Below the pieces are notes generated by a model. That model saw only the letters and a list, made by a program, of their open reading frames with translations. It was not told the DNA's origin and did no database searches. Below are positions 34,176 through 42,760 of a stretch of 64,000 nucleotides of DNA, one piece after another (position 1 is the first letter of the stretch; the number at the start of each line of letters is the position of its first letter). The translations under genes and the position numbers were made by a program. The DNA lies in NCBI RefSeq assembly GCF_002113025.1, contig NZ_NEJH01000012.1, forward strand, positions 1-64,000, read 5' to 3'. The DNA is from Pseudomonas sp. B28(2017) (lineage in GTDB: Bacteria; Pseudomonadota; Gammaproteobacteria; Pseudomonadales; Pseudomonadaceae).

Positions 34176-34257
34176 GATTCTTTTCTCATCAGGTGCAATG
34201 GTCGCCATTCTACAGAGGGTTGCCGCAACAATTGGTAAAACCTGACCAGGCGGTTCA

Positions 34258-34443
34258 TCACACCGCTTCCAGTTCCCGTCGATAAGCGTAGGTATCGGCA
34301 AAGCGCGAGAGCAGGAACTCGGCGCAGGTGGTGGCCGGGTGTTTCGCCGGGTGCAATTGATCCTGACAACCGTGCAGGCATTCGATGCGGGTATCCGGAT
34401 GCGGCTCGGCGAAGTACGGGGGAACGACGGCTCGCTCCCACAT
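34258..34443 (-). CDS. Possible 61-residue protein
   Basis: The frame MWERAVVPPYFAEPHPDTRI ... FADTYAYRRELEAV has plausible composition, a CLHGC pair and no family I recognise. The start is doubtful: it lies on a TGTGGGAGCGAGCC REP fragment, has no ribosome site, and abuts a palindrome. It may be a degraded end of a longer gene or noncoding. Confidence 0.35.
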   Translation of the reverse strand: MWERAVVPPYFAEPHPDTRIECLHGCQDQLHPAKHPATTCAEFLLSRFADTYAYRRELEAV

Positions 34444-34460
34444 GTTGAACGGCGTTCAAC
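34444..34460. promoter_or_regulatory. 17-bp perfect palindrome (operator candidate)
   Basis: GTTGAACG, G, CGTTCAAC is symmetrical over all eight pairs. It lies 117-133 bases before the dehydrogenase start at 34577 and next to a weak small frame on the other strand. The form suggests a dimeric repressor site; the protein is unknown. Confidence 0.5.
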
Positions 34461-34530
34461 TTGAGAAGCTGTGCGCTGTTCGAACACTTTCAGGATGGGG
34501 TAGTGTAAGAATCTGGAACTCGGTTCTAAA

Positions 34531-34555
34531 TTATTGGAGTTCAACGCTCCAATAA
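34531..34555. promoter_or_regulatory. Inverted repeat just upstream of the dehydrogenase
   Basis: TTATTGGAG and CTCCAATAA are exact 9-bp arms around TTCAACG, ending 21 bases before the start codon. The position overlaps where a promoter and leader should be, so it could be an operator or an mRNA hairpin over the ribosome site. Confidence 0.6.
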
Positions 34556-34576
34556 CACTGACAAGAGGACCGCATC

Positions 34577-35632
34577 TTGAATTCACCCCTTCGCATCGCC
34601 TTGATCGGTGCTGGCAACATGGGCCAGCAGCATTACTGGCATCTGCAGTCCATGACCGAAGCGACCTTGTGCGCCGTGGCCGATCCCGGGCCGCAGGCGG
34701 CAAGTCTTGCGGCTGAATGGGGCGTGGCCCATTTCGCCGATTATCGTCAGATGCTGGAGCAGGCGAAGCCGGACGCCGTCATCGTCGCCAACCCGAACAC
34801 GCTGCACGTCAGCACGGCCCTCGATTGTCTCGCGGCCGGCGTGCCGGTACTGCTGGAAAAACCGGTGGGTGTGCACCTGGATGAAGCCCGGGAGTTGGTG
34901 GCTGTCTCGAAGGCTAGCGGTGTTCCGGTGCTGGTCGGCCATCACCGTCGCCACAATCCGCTGATCGTCAGCGCCCATGAACTTATCCACAGCGGCGCAT
35001 TGGGCCGGCTGACCACGGTTACGGCGCTCTGGCAGTTGCGCAAGCCCGACAGCTACTTCGAAACACACTGGCGCCGCGAGGCCGGTGCGGGGATGTTGTT
35101 GACCAACCTGATCCACGACCTCGATCTGCTGCGGCACTTGTGCGGCGAAGTGCACCAGGTTCAAGCCATTACCAGCAACGCCATACGCGGGTTTGCCAAC
35201 GAGGATTGCGCGGCGGTGTTGCTGCAATTCGACAACGGTGCGCTGGGTAGCCTGACCGGCTCGGATGCGGTGGCTGCACCCTGGAGTTGGGAGCTGAATT
35301 CAGGAGAGAACCCGGTTTATCCGCGTCACGCCGATCAACCGTGTTACTTGTTGGCGGGAACGGGCGGGGCGCTGAGCATTCCACAACTCAAGCACTGGCA
35401 CTACACACAAGCCGATGGCGGATGGCATCAACCGTTGCTGGCCACCCAGGAAAGCTTCAGTGCCGGAGAAGCCCTGCGTCTGCAGTTGCAGCACTTTGTG
35501 CGTGTTGCGCGTGGGGAAGTCGAGCCGCTGGTGAGTGCCGCCGATGCCGCGCGTACTTTGGCGCTGATCGAAGCCATCCGCGAAGCCGCTGAAACCGGTC
35601 GTGCCTGCGCGCCATCCTTGGTCGAGGGCTGA
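34577..35632 (+). CDS. Gfo/Idh/MocA-family dehydrogenase
   Basis: The 351-residue oxidoreductase has an N-terminal Rossmann fold (IALIGAGNMGQQHYWHL) and the family motif LLEKPVGVHLDEA (catalytic Lys). The C-terminal domain has HDLDLLRHLCGEV (metal- or substrate-side His). It should oxidise a sugar, cyclitol or related polyol with NAD(P). It starts with TTG, with AGAGGAC upstream. The next gene begins two bases after the stop. Given the quinate region behind it, quinate or a cyclohexane polyol is a possible substrate. Confidence 0.88.
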   Translation: MNSPLRIALIGAGNMGQQHYWHLQSMTEATLCAVADPGPQAASLAAEWGVAHFADYRQMLEQAKPDAVIVANPNTLHVSTALDCLAAGVPVLLEKPVGVHLDEARELVAVSKASGVPVLVGHHRRHNPLIVSAHELIHSGALGRLTTVTALWQLRKPDSYFETHWRREAGAGMLLTNLIHDLDLLRHLCGEVHQVQAITSNAIRGFANEDCAAVLLQFDNGALGSLTGSDAVAAPWSWELNSGENPVYPRHADQPCYLLAGTGGALSIPQLKHWHYTQADGGWHQPLLATQESFSAGEALRLQLQHFVRVARGEVEPLVSAADAARTLALIEAIREAAETGRACAPSLVEG

Positions 35633-35634
35633 CC

Positions 35635-36450
35635 ATGAGCGAACGAGTCTTCTCCCTGGCCAGCCTGACTGTGCTGGAGTTGTCACCGCCCGACATGGTC
35701 GAGGTCGCCGCGCGGACCGGTTACAGTCATGTCGGCTTGCGCCTGGTACCGGCGACCCCTGAGGAACACCATTTTGCCTTGGTGGCCGACAGCGAGTTGC
35801 GGCGCCAAACCCTGGCGCGTCTGCGCGATACCGGTATCGGGGTGCTGGACGTCGAAATCCTGCGTCTCAAGCCGGAGACCGTTGTTGCCGACTTCGAGAA
35901 AATCCTGGAGGTGGGTGCCCAATTGGGTGCCAGTGAATTGCTGGTGGCCGGCAACGATCCTGATGAACAACGGCTGACGGAACATTTTGCCGAACTCTGT
36001 GATCTGGCGGCACTCTATGGGCTGCACCCGAATCTGGAGTTCATGCCCTGGACCGATGCGCGCAATCTTCAACAAGCCGTGCGTATTGTAGAAAACGCCA
36101 GGCGGGAAAACGGCGGCGTGTTGGTGGACGCCTTCCACTTCGATCGTTCGGGATCGCGGCTGGAAGATCTGGCCAACGTTGCTCCCTCACGGTTACGGTA
36201 TGCACAGTTGTGCGATGTCGCAGGACTACGGCCGGCCGATATGGCGGAGATCTTGCGCCAGGCGCGTAACGAACGGCGTTTTCCCGGCGATGGCGATTGT
36301 GATTTGTCGGGGTTGCTGGGTTGTTTGCCGACTAACATTCCATTGAGCCTGGAGATTCCCACCGTGCAGTTGCTGGAGCAGGGCGTGAGTGGATTGGACC
36401 GGGCGCTGATGGCGCTGGATAAAACCCGGGAATTGTTGGCGCGGCTGTAA
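35635..36450 (+). CDS. Sugar phosphate isomerase/epimerase-like TIM-barrel protein
   Basis: The 271-residue protein belongs to the xylose-isomerase-like TIM-barrel superfamily. It has strand motifs ending in acidic metal ligands: NLEFMPWTDAR (Glu), GVLVDAFHFDRSG (Asp/His), RYAQLCDVA (Gln) and LSLEIPTVQLLEQG (Glu). The set matches the divalent-metal site also used by QuiC further down. It is coupled to the dehydrogenase gene; the pair may act in sequence on one substrate. Confidence 0.85.
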   Translation: MSERVFSLASLTVLELSPPDMVEVAARTGYSHVGLRLVPATPEEHHFALVADSELRRQTLARLRDTGIGVLDVEILRLKPETVVADFEKILEVGAQLGASELLVAGNDPDEQRLTEHFAELCDLAALYGLHPNLEFMPWTDARNLQQAVRIVENARRENGGVLVDAFHFDRSGSRLEDLANVAPSRLRYAQLCDVAGLRPADMAEILRQARNERRFPGDGDCDLSGLLGCLPTNIPLSLEIPTVQLLEQGVSGLDRALMALDKTRELLARL

Positions 36451-36473
36451 TCGGTACTGCGCACCATTCGCTG

Positions 36474-36495
36474 GTAGGAGCGAGCTCGCTCCTAC
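36474..36495. repeat. Perfect REP palindrome
   Basis: GTAGGAGCGAG and CTCGCTCCTAC join as a 22-bp perfect palindrome. It lies in the 79-bp gap between the TIM-barrel and transporter genes and could reduce read-through of the downstream cistron. Confidence 0.8.
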
Positions 36496-36529
36496 AGGCG
36501 AAGCTTTTGACTTTATGCAAGGAAACCCA

Positions 36530-37408
36530 ATGACCGTCAGCACCCCGCTTTCCGGCGTCAATCAGCCCTTCAAAGGGATCCTGCTGATCGTTGTCGCAAC
36601 CTTCCTGTTTTCCACCCACGACGCCTTTTCCAAATACCTCTCCGGTTTCTATCCCATTGTCATGGTGGTCTGGGCGCGTTACCTGGTTCACACCTTGTTG
36701 ATGGCCGGGATTTTCCTGCCGCAATCCGGGCTGCGGGTCCTGCGCACCAAACGGCCATTGCTTCAGGTGATCCGGGCGCTGTGCCTGCTGGGCACCAGTC
36801 TGTTTTTCACCACAGGGTTGATGTACATCCCGCTGGCCGAGGCCACGTCGGTCAACTTCCTGGCACCGGTACTGGTCACCGCTTTGTCGGTGCCGTTGCT
36901 GAAGGAGCGAGTGACGCGGGGGCAATGGCTGGCGGTGATTTGCGGTTTTATCGGGGTGCTGATCATCGTTCACCCGGGGGGAGATCTGTTCACTCCGGCG
37001 GTGTTGCTGCCGTTCTGCTCGGCGCTGTTTTTCTGCTTCTATCAACTGCTGACGCGCAAGCTCGGCGAGATCGACAGCCCGACCACCAGCAATTTCTTCG
37101 CAGGCTTGTGCAACACGCTGGTGATGAGTGCGTTGGTACCGTTCTTCTGGCAGACGCCGAACCTGATGCATGGCGCGATGATGCTGGCGCTGGGGGCCTG
37201 CGGGATGACGGCACACCTGTTCTTGACCCAGGCGTTCCGTCTCGCTGCGCCGGCACTGCTGGCGCCGTTCAGCTATTGCCAGATCATCTTTGCCGGCCTG
37301 CTGGGCTGGCTGCTGTTTTCCCATACACCGACACTGACCACCGTGATCGGTATTGCTGTGATCTGCTGCAGCGGGCTGGCGGCTGCCTGGCAGCAAAGCC
37401 GCCGATAG
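36530..37408 (+). CDS. EamA/DMT-family permease
   Basis: The 292-residue protein has ten hydrophobic helices in two EamA repeats (LIVVATFLFSTHDAFSKYLSG at the N-terminus; FMYIPLAEATSVNFLAPVLVTALSVPLLKERVT mid-protein). DMT proteins exchange or export small metabolites; the partner is unknown. I start at MTVSTPLSG with AAGGAAAC upstream; a codon five earlier is also possible. It probably belongs with the two genes before it. Confidence 0.88.
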   Translation: MTVSTPLSGVNQPFKGILLIVVATFLFSTHDAFSKYLSGFYPIVMVVWARYLVHTLLMAGIFLPQSGLRVLRTKRPLLQVIRALCLLGTSLFFTTGLMYIPLAEATSVNFLAPVLVTALSVPLLKERVTRGQWLAVICGFIGVLIIVHPGGDLFTPAVLLPFCSALFFCFYQLLTRKLGEIDSPTTSNFFAGLCNTLVMSALVPFFWQTPNLMHGAMMLALGACGMTAHLFLTQAFRLAAPALLAPFSYCQIIFAGLLGWLLFSHTPTLTTVIGIAVICCSGLAAAWQQSRR

Positions 37409-37428
37409 AAGGGTAACGATCAGAGACT

Positions 37429-37519
37429 TGTGGGAGCGAGCCTGCTCGCGAAGACGGACTGTCATTCAACATTGACGTTGGCTGACGTACCGCTTTCGCG
37501 AGCAGGCTCGCTCCCACAG
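37429..37519. repeat. REPIN
   Basis: TGTGGGAGCGAGCCTGCTCG at the left and its reverse complement at the right enclose a spacer with CATTCAACATTGACGTTGGC. It lies between the convergent DMT and MFS genes. Confidence 0.9.
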
Positions 37520-37534
37520 GGACTGATGACTTCT

Positions 37535-38872
37535 TTAGTCAGTGACGGTCGGAATCTTGCGCGGTGCCATGAAGTACATCCAGATCAGCGCGATGAAGTA
37601 CATCGCCGGAATCAGGGTGAACAGCACGGTGTAGTTGTTGTTGGTGACGGTCAGGATATGGCCGACCAACTGGGTCATGAACATCCCGCCAACCGCCGCA
37701 CACATGCCGCCGAAGCCGAATACCGTGCTCATCATGTGCTTGGGCGTGTAGTCCATCACCAGGCTCCAGATGTTCGCAGTCCAGGCCTGGTGTGCGCCGA
37801 TGGCCAGGGAAATGGCGAATACGGCGATCCACAGATTGCTGGAGCCGGCGGCCATGATCACGCCGATGATGCAGCAGGCGAACAGCAGCATCGACATCAG
37901 CCGCGCCTTGATCGGGTTGATCCCGCGACCGATCAGGAACGAGGAGAGGATGCCGCCGCCAACGCTGCCGAAGTCGGCAGTGAGGTAGATGATGATCAGC
38001 GGAATGCCCATCTGGGTCACGTTGATGCCCAGGTTGTATTGCTGATTGAGGAACGGCGGCAGCCAGTACAGGTAGAACCAGAACACTGGCGCGGTGATCG
38101 AGTAGGCGAGGGCGAAGGCCCAGGTGCCGCGCATGCGCAGGATTTTCGAGAACGGCACGCGGGCTTGCTCTGGCTCGACTTCTTTCTGGATGTAGTCCAG
38201 CTCCGATTGTTTGACGCTCGGATGCTCTTCCGGATTGAAGTACTTCAAGCCCCAGAACAGCAGCCAGATCCCGCCCAGTGCCGACATGCACAGGAAAGCG
38301 GCCTGCCAGCCCCAGGCATGCAGGATCAGTGGCAGCAGCATCGGGGTGAACATCGCACCGACGTTGGTCCCGGCGTTGAAAATCCCGGTGGCCACGGCGC
38401 GCTCGCCGGCCGGGAACCACAGACGCGTGGTTTTCACGCAGGCCGGGTAGTTGGCGGCTTCAGTCAGGCCGAGGATGAAGCGGCAGACCATGAAGCCGGC
38501 CGCCGAAGTGGCCAGGCCATGAGCCCCGGTCGCCAGGCTCCAGAGCAACACGGCGCAGAAGAACACGCGCTTCACACCGACCCGGTCGATCAATCGGCCT
38601 TGCAGCACGAAACCGATGGCGTAACCCACTTGGAACCAAAAGTTGATGTTGGCGTAATCCATCGCCGTCCAGCTCATTTCCTTGGCCAGGATGGGCTGCA
38701 TCACACCCAGTGCGGCGCGGTCGATGTAGTTCAGGGTGGTGGCGAAAAACACCAGCGCCAGCATGCCCCAACGGGTTTTGCCGACCGCCATGGCGCCGCG
38801 GATCTTGTCGCCGATGCCACCGGCAGTGACGTTCATGGCCGGAGCCATGCGTGAGCTTTGGGAAGGAATCAT
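37535..38872 (-). CDS. MFS transporter of the anion:cation symporter type
   Basis: The 445-residue protein has twelve helices and family landmarks of the ACS group (FFATTLNYIDRAALGVMQPIL near residue 45; CRFILGLTEAANYPACVKTTRLWFPAGERAVATG). This branch takes up organic acids such as hexuronates, quinate or aromatic acids. It is divergent from quiC across a shared promoter region, so it is most likely the quinate/shikimate or protocatechuate-precursor importer. I start at MIPSQSSRMAP; earlier codons lie in the control region. Confidence 0.88.
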   Translation of the reverse strand: MIPSQSSRMAPAMNVTAGGIGDKIRGAMAVGKTRWGMLALVFFATTLNYIDRAALGVMQPILAKEMSWTAMDYANINFWFQVGYAIGFVLQGRLIDRVGVKRVFFCAVLLWSLATGAHGLATSAAGFMVCRFILGLTEAANYPACVKTTRLWFPAGERAVATGIFNAGTNVGAMFTPMLLPLILHAWGWQAAFLCMSALGGIWLLFWGLKYFNPEEHPSVKQSELDYIQKEVEPEQARVPFSKILRMRGTWAFALAYSITAPVFWFYLYWLPPFLNQQYNLGINVTQMGIPLIIIYLTADFGSVGGGILSSFLIGRGINPIKARLMSMLLFACCIIGVIMAAGSSNLWIAVFAISLAIGAHQAWTANIWSLVMDYTPKHMMSTVFGFGGMCAAVGGMFMTQLVGHILTVTNNNYTVLFTLIPAMYFIALIWMYFMAPRKIPTVTD

Positions 38873-39002
38873 GTGTACCACCCGTTTTTTGAATTTGTTA
38901 TTTGGTGTTTTGGACATCGCGGCCGGTGCTGCGTGTCCGGACTTAATGTGAGGACGATGTTGGGCATTGGACAAAAAATCGTCAATTCGCCGACCACCAT
39001 TT

Positions 39003-39019
39003 TGTTCGATAATCGAACA
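39003..39019. promoter_or_regulatory. PcaR-like palindrome in the MFS/quiC promoter region
   Basis: TGTTCGATAATCGAACA is a perfect 17-bp palindrome (8-bp arms around A). From memory, the IclR-family regulator PcaR of P. putida binds GTTCGATAATCGCAC, which shares GTTCGATAATCG with it. It lies between the divergent MFS importer and quiC. Confidence 0.75.
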
Positions 39020-39023
39020 CAAA

Positions 39024-39037
39024 ACTAACTGGATAGT
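39024..39037. promoter_or_regulatory. Candidate operator shared with aroQ promoter
   Basis: ACTAACTGGATAGT is nearly symmetrical (ACTA with TAGT, C with G). A close copy, ACTAACTGGTTAA, occurs upstream of aroQ at 43262-43274. It lies four bases from the PcaR-like site. A TetR-family site is a reasonable guess, as a TetR gene sits between the two. Confidence 0.6.
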
Positions 39038-39140
39038 ACACTTTGCATTGCTCAATGCATGGGCCAGCTCAATAATTCCCTCACTCTTTTAAAAGCGGCG
39101 CAAATTCCCTGTAGCCGAAGCCTCCACCGGGAGCCGAAAT

Positions 39141-41042
39141 ATGCAGCGTTCCATTGCCACCGTATCCTTGAGCGGTACCCTGCCGGAAAAACTCGAAGCT
39201 ATTGCCGCCGCCGGATTCGACGGCGTCGAGATTTTCGAGAACGACCTTCTCTACTACGACGGCAGTCCACGGGAAATCAAACAGATGTGTGCCGATCTCG
39301 GGATCGCCATCACCCTGTTCCAACCGTTCCGTGATTTCGAAGGCTGTCGGCGTGATCGGCTGTCGCGCAACCTGGAACGCGCCGAGCGCAAGTTCGACCT
39401 GATGCAGGAGTTGGGCACCGACCTGGTGCTGGTGTGCAGCAACGCCTCGACCGAGTCCATCGGCGATGAACAGGTTCTGGTCGACGATTTGCGGCTGCTG
39501 GCCGAGCGTGCCGGTGCCCGTGGTTTGCGCATCGGCTACGAAGCACTGGCCTGGGGCCGGCATGTGAACACGTATCAACAGGTGTGGAACATCGTGCGTC
39601 AGGCCGATCATCCAAGCCTTGGCGTGTTGCTGGACAGCTTTCACACCTTGTCACTCAAGGGCGATCCAAGTGCTATCGCCGAGATTCCCGGCGATAAGAT
39701 CTTCTTCGTGCAAATGGCCGACGCGCCGATTCTGGCCATGGACGTGCTGGAGTGGAGCCGGCATTTTCGCTGCTTCCCGGGCCAGGGTGAATTCGACTTG
39801 CCGGGGTTCCTCGCGCCGATCATCAAGAGCGGGTACACCGGGCCGTTGTCGCTGGAAGTCTTCAACGATGGCTTCCGCGCCGCGCCGCCACGAGCCAACG
39901 CCGCTGACGGTTTGCGCTCGTTGTTGTATCTGGAAGAGAAAACCCGCGAGCGTCTGGCGCAGGAAACCACGCCTGCGGCCAACCCCGAGATTCTGTTCGA
40001 AACACCCAAGGCCAGCGAGTACAACGGCATCGAGTTTCTCGAATTCGCCGTGGACGAAAGCCTCGGTGCCAAGCTCTCCCATTGGCTGGAACGACTGGGT
40101 TTCGTCAAGGCCGGGCAGCATCGCTCCAAGAGCGTCAGCCTGTTGCGTCAGGGTGATATCAACCTGATCCTGAACTCGGAGCCTTACTCTTTCGGCCACA
40201 GCTTTTTCGAAGCCCACGGCCCTTCGCTGTGCGCGACCGCCGTGCGGGTCAAGGACAGTGCGAGCGCATTGGCCCGTGCCGTGGCCTACAAGGGCCAGCC
40301 CTATCGCGGTCTGGTCGGCCCCAACGAATTGGAGCTGGCGGCGGTGCGTGCGCCGGACGGCAGCCTGATCTATCTGGTGGATCAGCACGCCGATGTTTAT
40401 GGCACTGACTTCAATCTGTACCCGCAAGCTCCGGTCAACGGCGGCCTCAAACGCATCGACCACATGGCGATGGCGCTGCCGGCCGACAGCCTCGACAGCT
40501 GGGTGCTGTTCTACAAGAGCCTGCTGGATTTCGAGGCGGACGATGAGGTCGTGCTGCCGGATCCTTATGGTCTGGTGAAGAGCCGTGCCTTGCGCAGTCG
40601 CGACAGTTCGATCCGCCTGCCGCTGAACATTTCCGAAAACCGCAACACCGCGATCTCACATGCGCTGTCGAGTTATCGCGGCTCCGGTGTGCATCACATC
40701 GCGTTTGATTGTGATGACATCTTTGCTCAGGTCCGCCGCGCGAAAGAGGCGGGCGTGCCGTTGCTGGATATTCCGCTCAACTACTACGATGACCTGGCGG
40801 CACGGTTCGACTTCGACGACGAGTTCCTCAGCGAGCTGGCCTACTACAACGTGTTGTACGACCGCGACGCCCAGGGCGGTGAGCTGTTTCATGTGTACAC
40901 CGAGCCGTTCGAGGGGCGATTCTTCTTTGAGATCATCCAGCGTAAAAACGGTTATGCCGGCTACGGCGCAGCCAACGTCGCGGTGCGGCTGGCGGCCATG
41001 GCCAAATCCCGTAGCGGCGCATTGCGTCAGGCGAAGTTGTAG
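39141..41042 (+). CDS. quiC: 3-dehydroshikimate dehydratase, QuiC type with HPPD-like domain
   Basis: The 633-residue enzyme converts 3-dehydroshikimate to protocatechuate. An N-terminal TIM barrel (1-280) has the metal ligands Glu134, Asp165, Gln191 and Glu239 (IGYEALAW, LLDSFHTL, FVQMADAP, LSLEVFND). A C-terminal double VOC region (about 300-625) resembles 4-hydroxyphenylpyruvate dioxygenase and keeps an iron-type triad: His441 (RIDHMAMAL), His519 (VHHIAFDCDD) and Glu597 (FFFEIIQR). Such fusions are known in pseudomonads; what the second domain does is less clear. It is divergent from the importer. Confidence 0.94.
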   Translation: MQRSIATVSLSGTLPEKLEAIAAAGFDGVEIFENDLLYYDGSPREIKQMCADLGIAITLFQPFRDFEGCRRDRLSRNLERAERKFDLMQELGTDLVLVCSNASTESIGDEQVLVDDLRLLAERAGARGLRIGYEALAWGRHVNTYQQVWNIVRQADHPSLGVLLDSFHTLSLKGDPSAIAEIPGDKIFFVQMADAPILAMDVLEWSRHFRCFPGQGEFDLPGFLAPIIKSGYTGPLSLEVFNDGFRAAPPRANAADGLRSLLYLEEKTRERLAQETTPAANPEILFETPKASEYNGIEFLEFAVDESLGAKLSHWLERLGFVKAGQHRSKSVSLLRQGDINLILNSEPYSFGHSFFEAHGPSLCATAVRVKDSASALARAVAYKGQPYRGLVGPNELELAAVRAPDGSLIYLVDQHADVYGTDFNLYPQAPVNGGLKRIDHMAMALPADSLDSWVLFYKSLLDFEADDEVVLPDPYGLVKSRALRSRDSSIRLPLNISENRNTAISHALSSYRGSGVHHIAFDCDDIFAQVRRAKEAGVPLLDIPLNYYDDLAARFDFDDEFLSELAYYNVLYDRDAQGGELFHVYTEPFEGRFFFEIIQRKNGYAGYGAANVAVRLAAMAKSRSGALRQAKL

Positions 41043-41144
41043 GAAATTCGTAAACGCGGGATTAAACGTGGGCTGTGCGGCTTCCTTCACCGTGTCGCGC
41101 GGCCCATAATCGCCAGCCTGTGCAGTGATGGCCGTGAGCCCGCA

Positions 41145-41822
41145 ATGACAATGAATTCAGAACTCCCCGCAGCCTCCGTAGAACCAGGTGCCGAGCCGCG
41201 CAAGAGTCGCAAGAACAACCCGGAAAAGACCCGCGAAAACATCCTGCAGGAGGCGATAGTCGAGTTCGTCCAGCAGGGGCTTTCCGGTGCTCGCGTCGAT
41301 GCCATCGCCGAGCGCATCCACACCTCCAAGCGCATGATCTATTACTACTTCGGTAGCAAGGAACAGCTCTACGTCGAGGTGCTGGAGAAACTCTACGGCG
41401 ATATCCGCAGCACCGAAAATCGCCTGCATCTGGCGGAGCTGGCGCCGGTCGAGGCGATTCGGCGGCTGGTGGAGTTCACCTTCGATCACCATGACCGCAA
41501 CGTCGATTTCGTGCGCATCGTCAGCATCGAGAACATTCACAACGCTGAGTATGTGAAACGCTCGGATGCGATCAAGGCGATGAACAACACTATCCTCGAT
41601 TCACTGGGGGAGATTCTGCGTCGCGGCGCCGAACAAGGGCTGTTCCGTACCGGTCTTGATCCGCTGGATGTGCACCTGCTGATCAGTTCGTTCTGCTTCT
41701 ATCGCGTCTCGAACCGCCACACCTTTGGTGAGATTTTTCAGATCGACCTGCCGGACGAACGCATCAAGCAGCGCCATCGGGAGATGATTTGCGAGTCGGT
41801 TCTGCGCTACCTGCAGGCCTGA
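41145..41822 (+). CDS. TetR-family regulator of the quinate region
   Basis: The 225-residue protein has a TetR helix-turn-helix (ENILQEAIVEFVQQGLSGARVDAIAERIHTSKRMIYYYFGSKEQLYVEVLEKLY, residues about 30-80) and a helical ligand domain. An N-terminal extension is proline-rich and basic. It begins 102 bases after quiC on the same strand. A second ATG two codons later is an alternative start. Control of quiC, the importer and the aroQ-aroE pair is inferred from position and a shared motif. Confidence 0.9.
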   Translation: MTMNSELPAASVEPGAEPRKSRKNNPEKTRENILQEAIVEFVQQGLSGARVDAIAERIHTSKRMIYYYFGSKEQLYVEVLEKLYGDIRSTENRLHLAELAPVEAIRRLVEFTFDHHDRNVDFVRIVSIENIHNAEYVKRSDAIKAMNNTILDSLGEILRRGAEQGLFRTGLDPLDVHLLISSFCFYRVSNRHTFGEIFQIDLPDERIKQRHREMICESVLRYLQA

Positions 41823-41855
41823 TTCAGCTGTGTGAATCGCCTTTGCAGGAGCCGG

Positions 41856-41891
41856 CTTGCTGGCGATAGCGTCTGTACGATCGCCAGCAAG
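41856..41891. repeat. REP of a second type
   Basis: CTTGCTGGCGAT (41856-41867) and ATCGCCAGCAAG (41880-41891) are exact arms with a 12-nt loop. The preceding GCAGGAGCCGG marks a REP variant different from the GAGCGAGCCTGC type. It lies between convergent TetR and dehydrogenase genes. Confidence 0.8.
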
Positions 41892-41896
41892 TTGGG

Positions 41897-42760
41897 TCAA
41901 CCATTCATGCTTTGAAAATGCGCCAGCATTCGCTGGGCGTCCGGTACCACGCCGCTGAACAGCTCGAATGCCTTCACCGCCTGAAACACTGCCATGTTGC
42001 CGCCGTCCAGCGTCCGGCAACCGAGGGCGCGGGCGTTGCGCAGCAGTTCGGTTTCCAGCGGGAAATAAACGATTTCCGCCACCCACAATTCGGCTCGAAG
42101 CAACTCGACCGGCACCGGCATGCCCGGCAGTTTTTTCATGCCCATCGGCGTGGTGTTGACCAGGCCGTCAGCTTGGGCCAAGGCGCTCGGCAGGTCATAC
42201 CCGGCTATCGCCCGACCGACGCCGAAATGCTGATTGAGGTTGTCAGCCAGATCCTGGGCGCGGCGGATGTCCACGTCAAAAATGCTCAGCTGTTGGATGC
42301 CTTCGCTCAACAAGGCGTGGGCTACCGCGGCACCTGCACCACCAGCGCCCATCTGTACGACACGGTTGACGGCAACGCCTTTCAGACCCCGGCGAAAACC
42401 CTCGGCAAAGCCCAGGCAATCGGTGTTGTGGCCGATGCGTTTGCCATCCTTCAGTACCACGGTGTTCACCGCGCCGATGCCACGGGCCTCCGGTGAGAGT
42501 TCATCGAGCAGCGGGATGATCGCCTGCTTGCATGGAAAGGTGATGTTCAAACCGGTGAAGTTCATGCGCTCGGCGGCCGTCAACAGATCGGGCAGGGCGT
42601 TGCTGTCGAGCTTCAACTGATCAAGATCAACCAGGCGATAGAGGTAGCGCAGCCCCTGAGCATCGCCTTCGTGCTCGTGCAAGGACGGTGTGCGGGAAGC
42701 CTGGATGCCGGCGCCGATCAGCCCGGCCAGTACCACGTTGTTCTGAGTCACGGCGATCAC
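41897..42760 (-). CDS. Shikimate/quinate dehydrogenase homologue
   Basis: The 287-residue protein is an AroE homologue. The substrate-side residues are SRTPS, the catalytic Lys78 in LNITFPCKQAI, and Asp114 in GHNTDCLGF. The NAD(P) loop reads QMGAGGAGAAVAHAL, followed by an aspartate at the end of the next strand (IFDVD), which favours NAD over NADP. That fits a catabolic quinate/shikimate dehydrogenase. It starts at GTG, overlapping the aroQ stop by four bases (GTGA). Confidence 0.88.
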   Translation of the reverse strand: MIAVTQNNVVLAGLIGAGIQASRTPSLHEHEGDAQGLRYLYRLVDLDQLKLDSNALPDLLTAAERMNFTGLNITFPCKQAIIPLLDELSPEARGIGAVNTVVLKDGKRIGHNTDCLGFAEGFRRGLKGVAVNRVVQMGAGGAGAAVAHALLSEGIQQLSIFDVDIRRAQDLADNLNQHFGVGRAIAGYDLPSALAQADGLVNTTPMGMKKLPGMPVPVELLRAELWVAEIVYFPLETELLRNARALGCRTLDGGNMAVFQAVKAFELFSGVVPDAQRMLAHFQSMNG

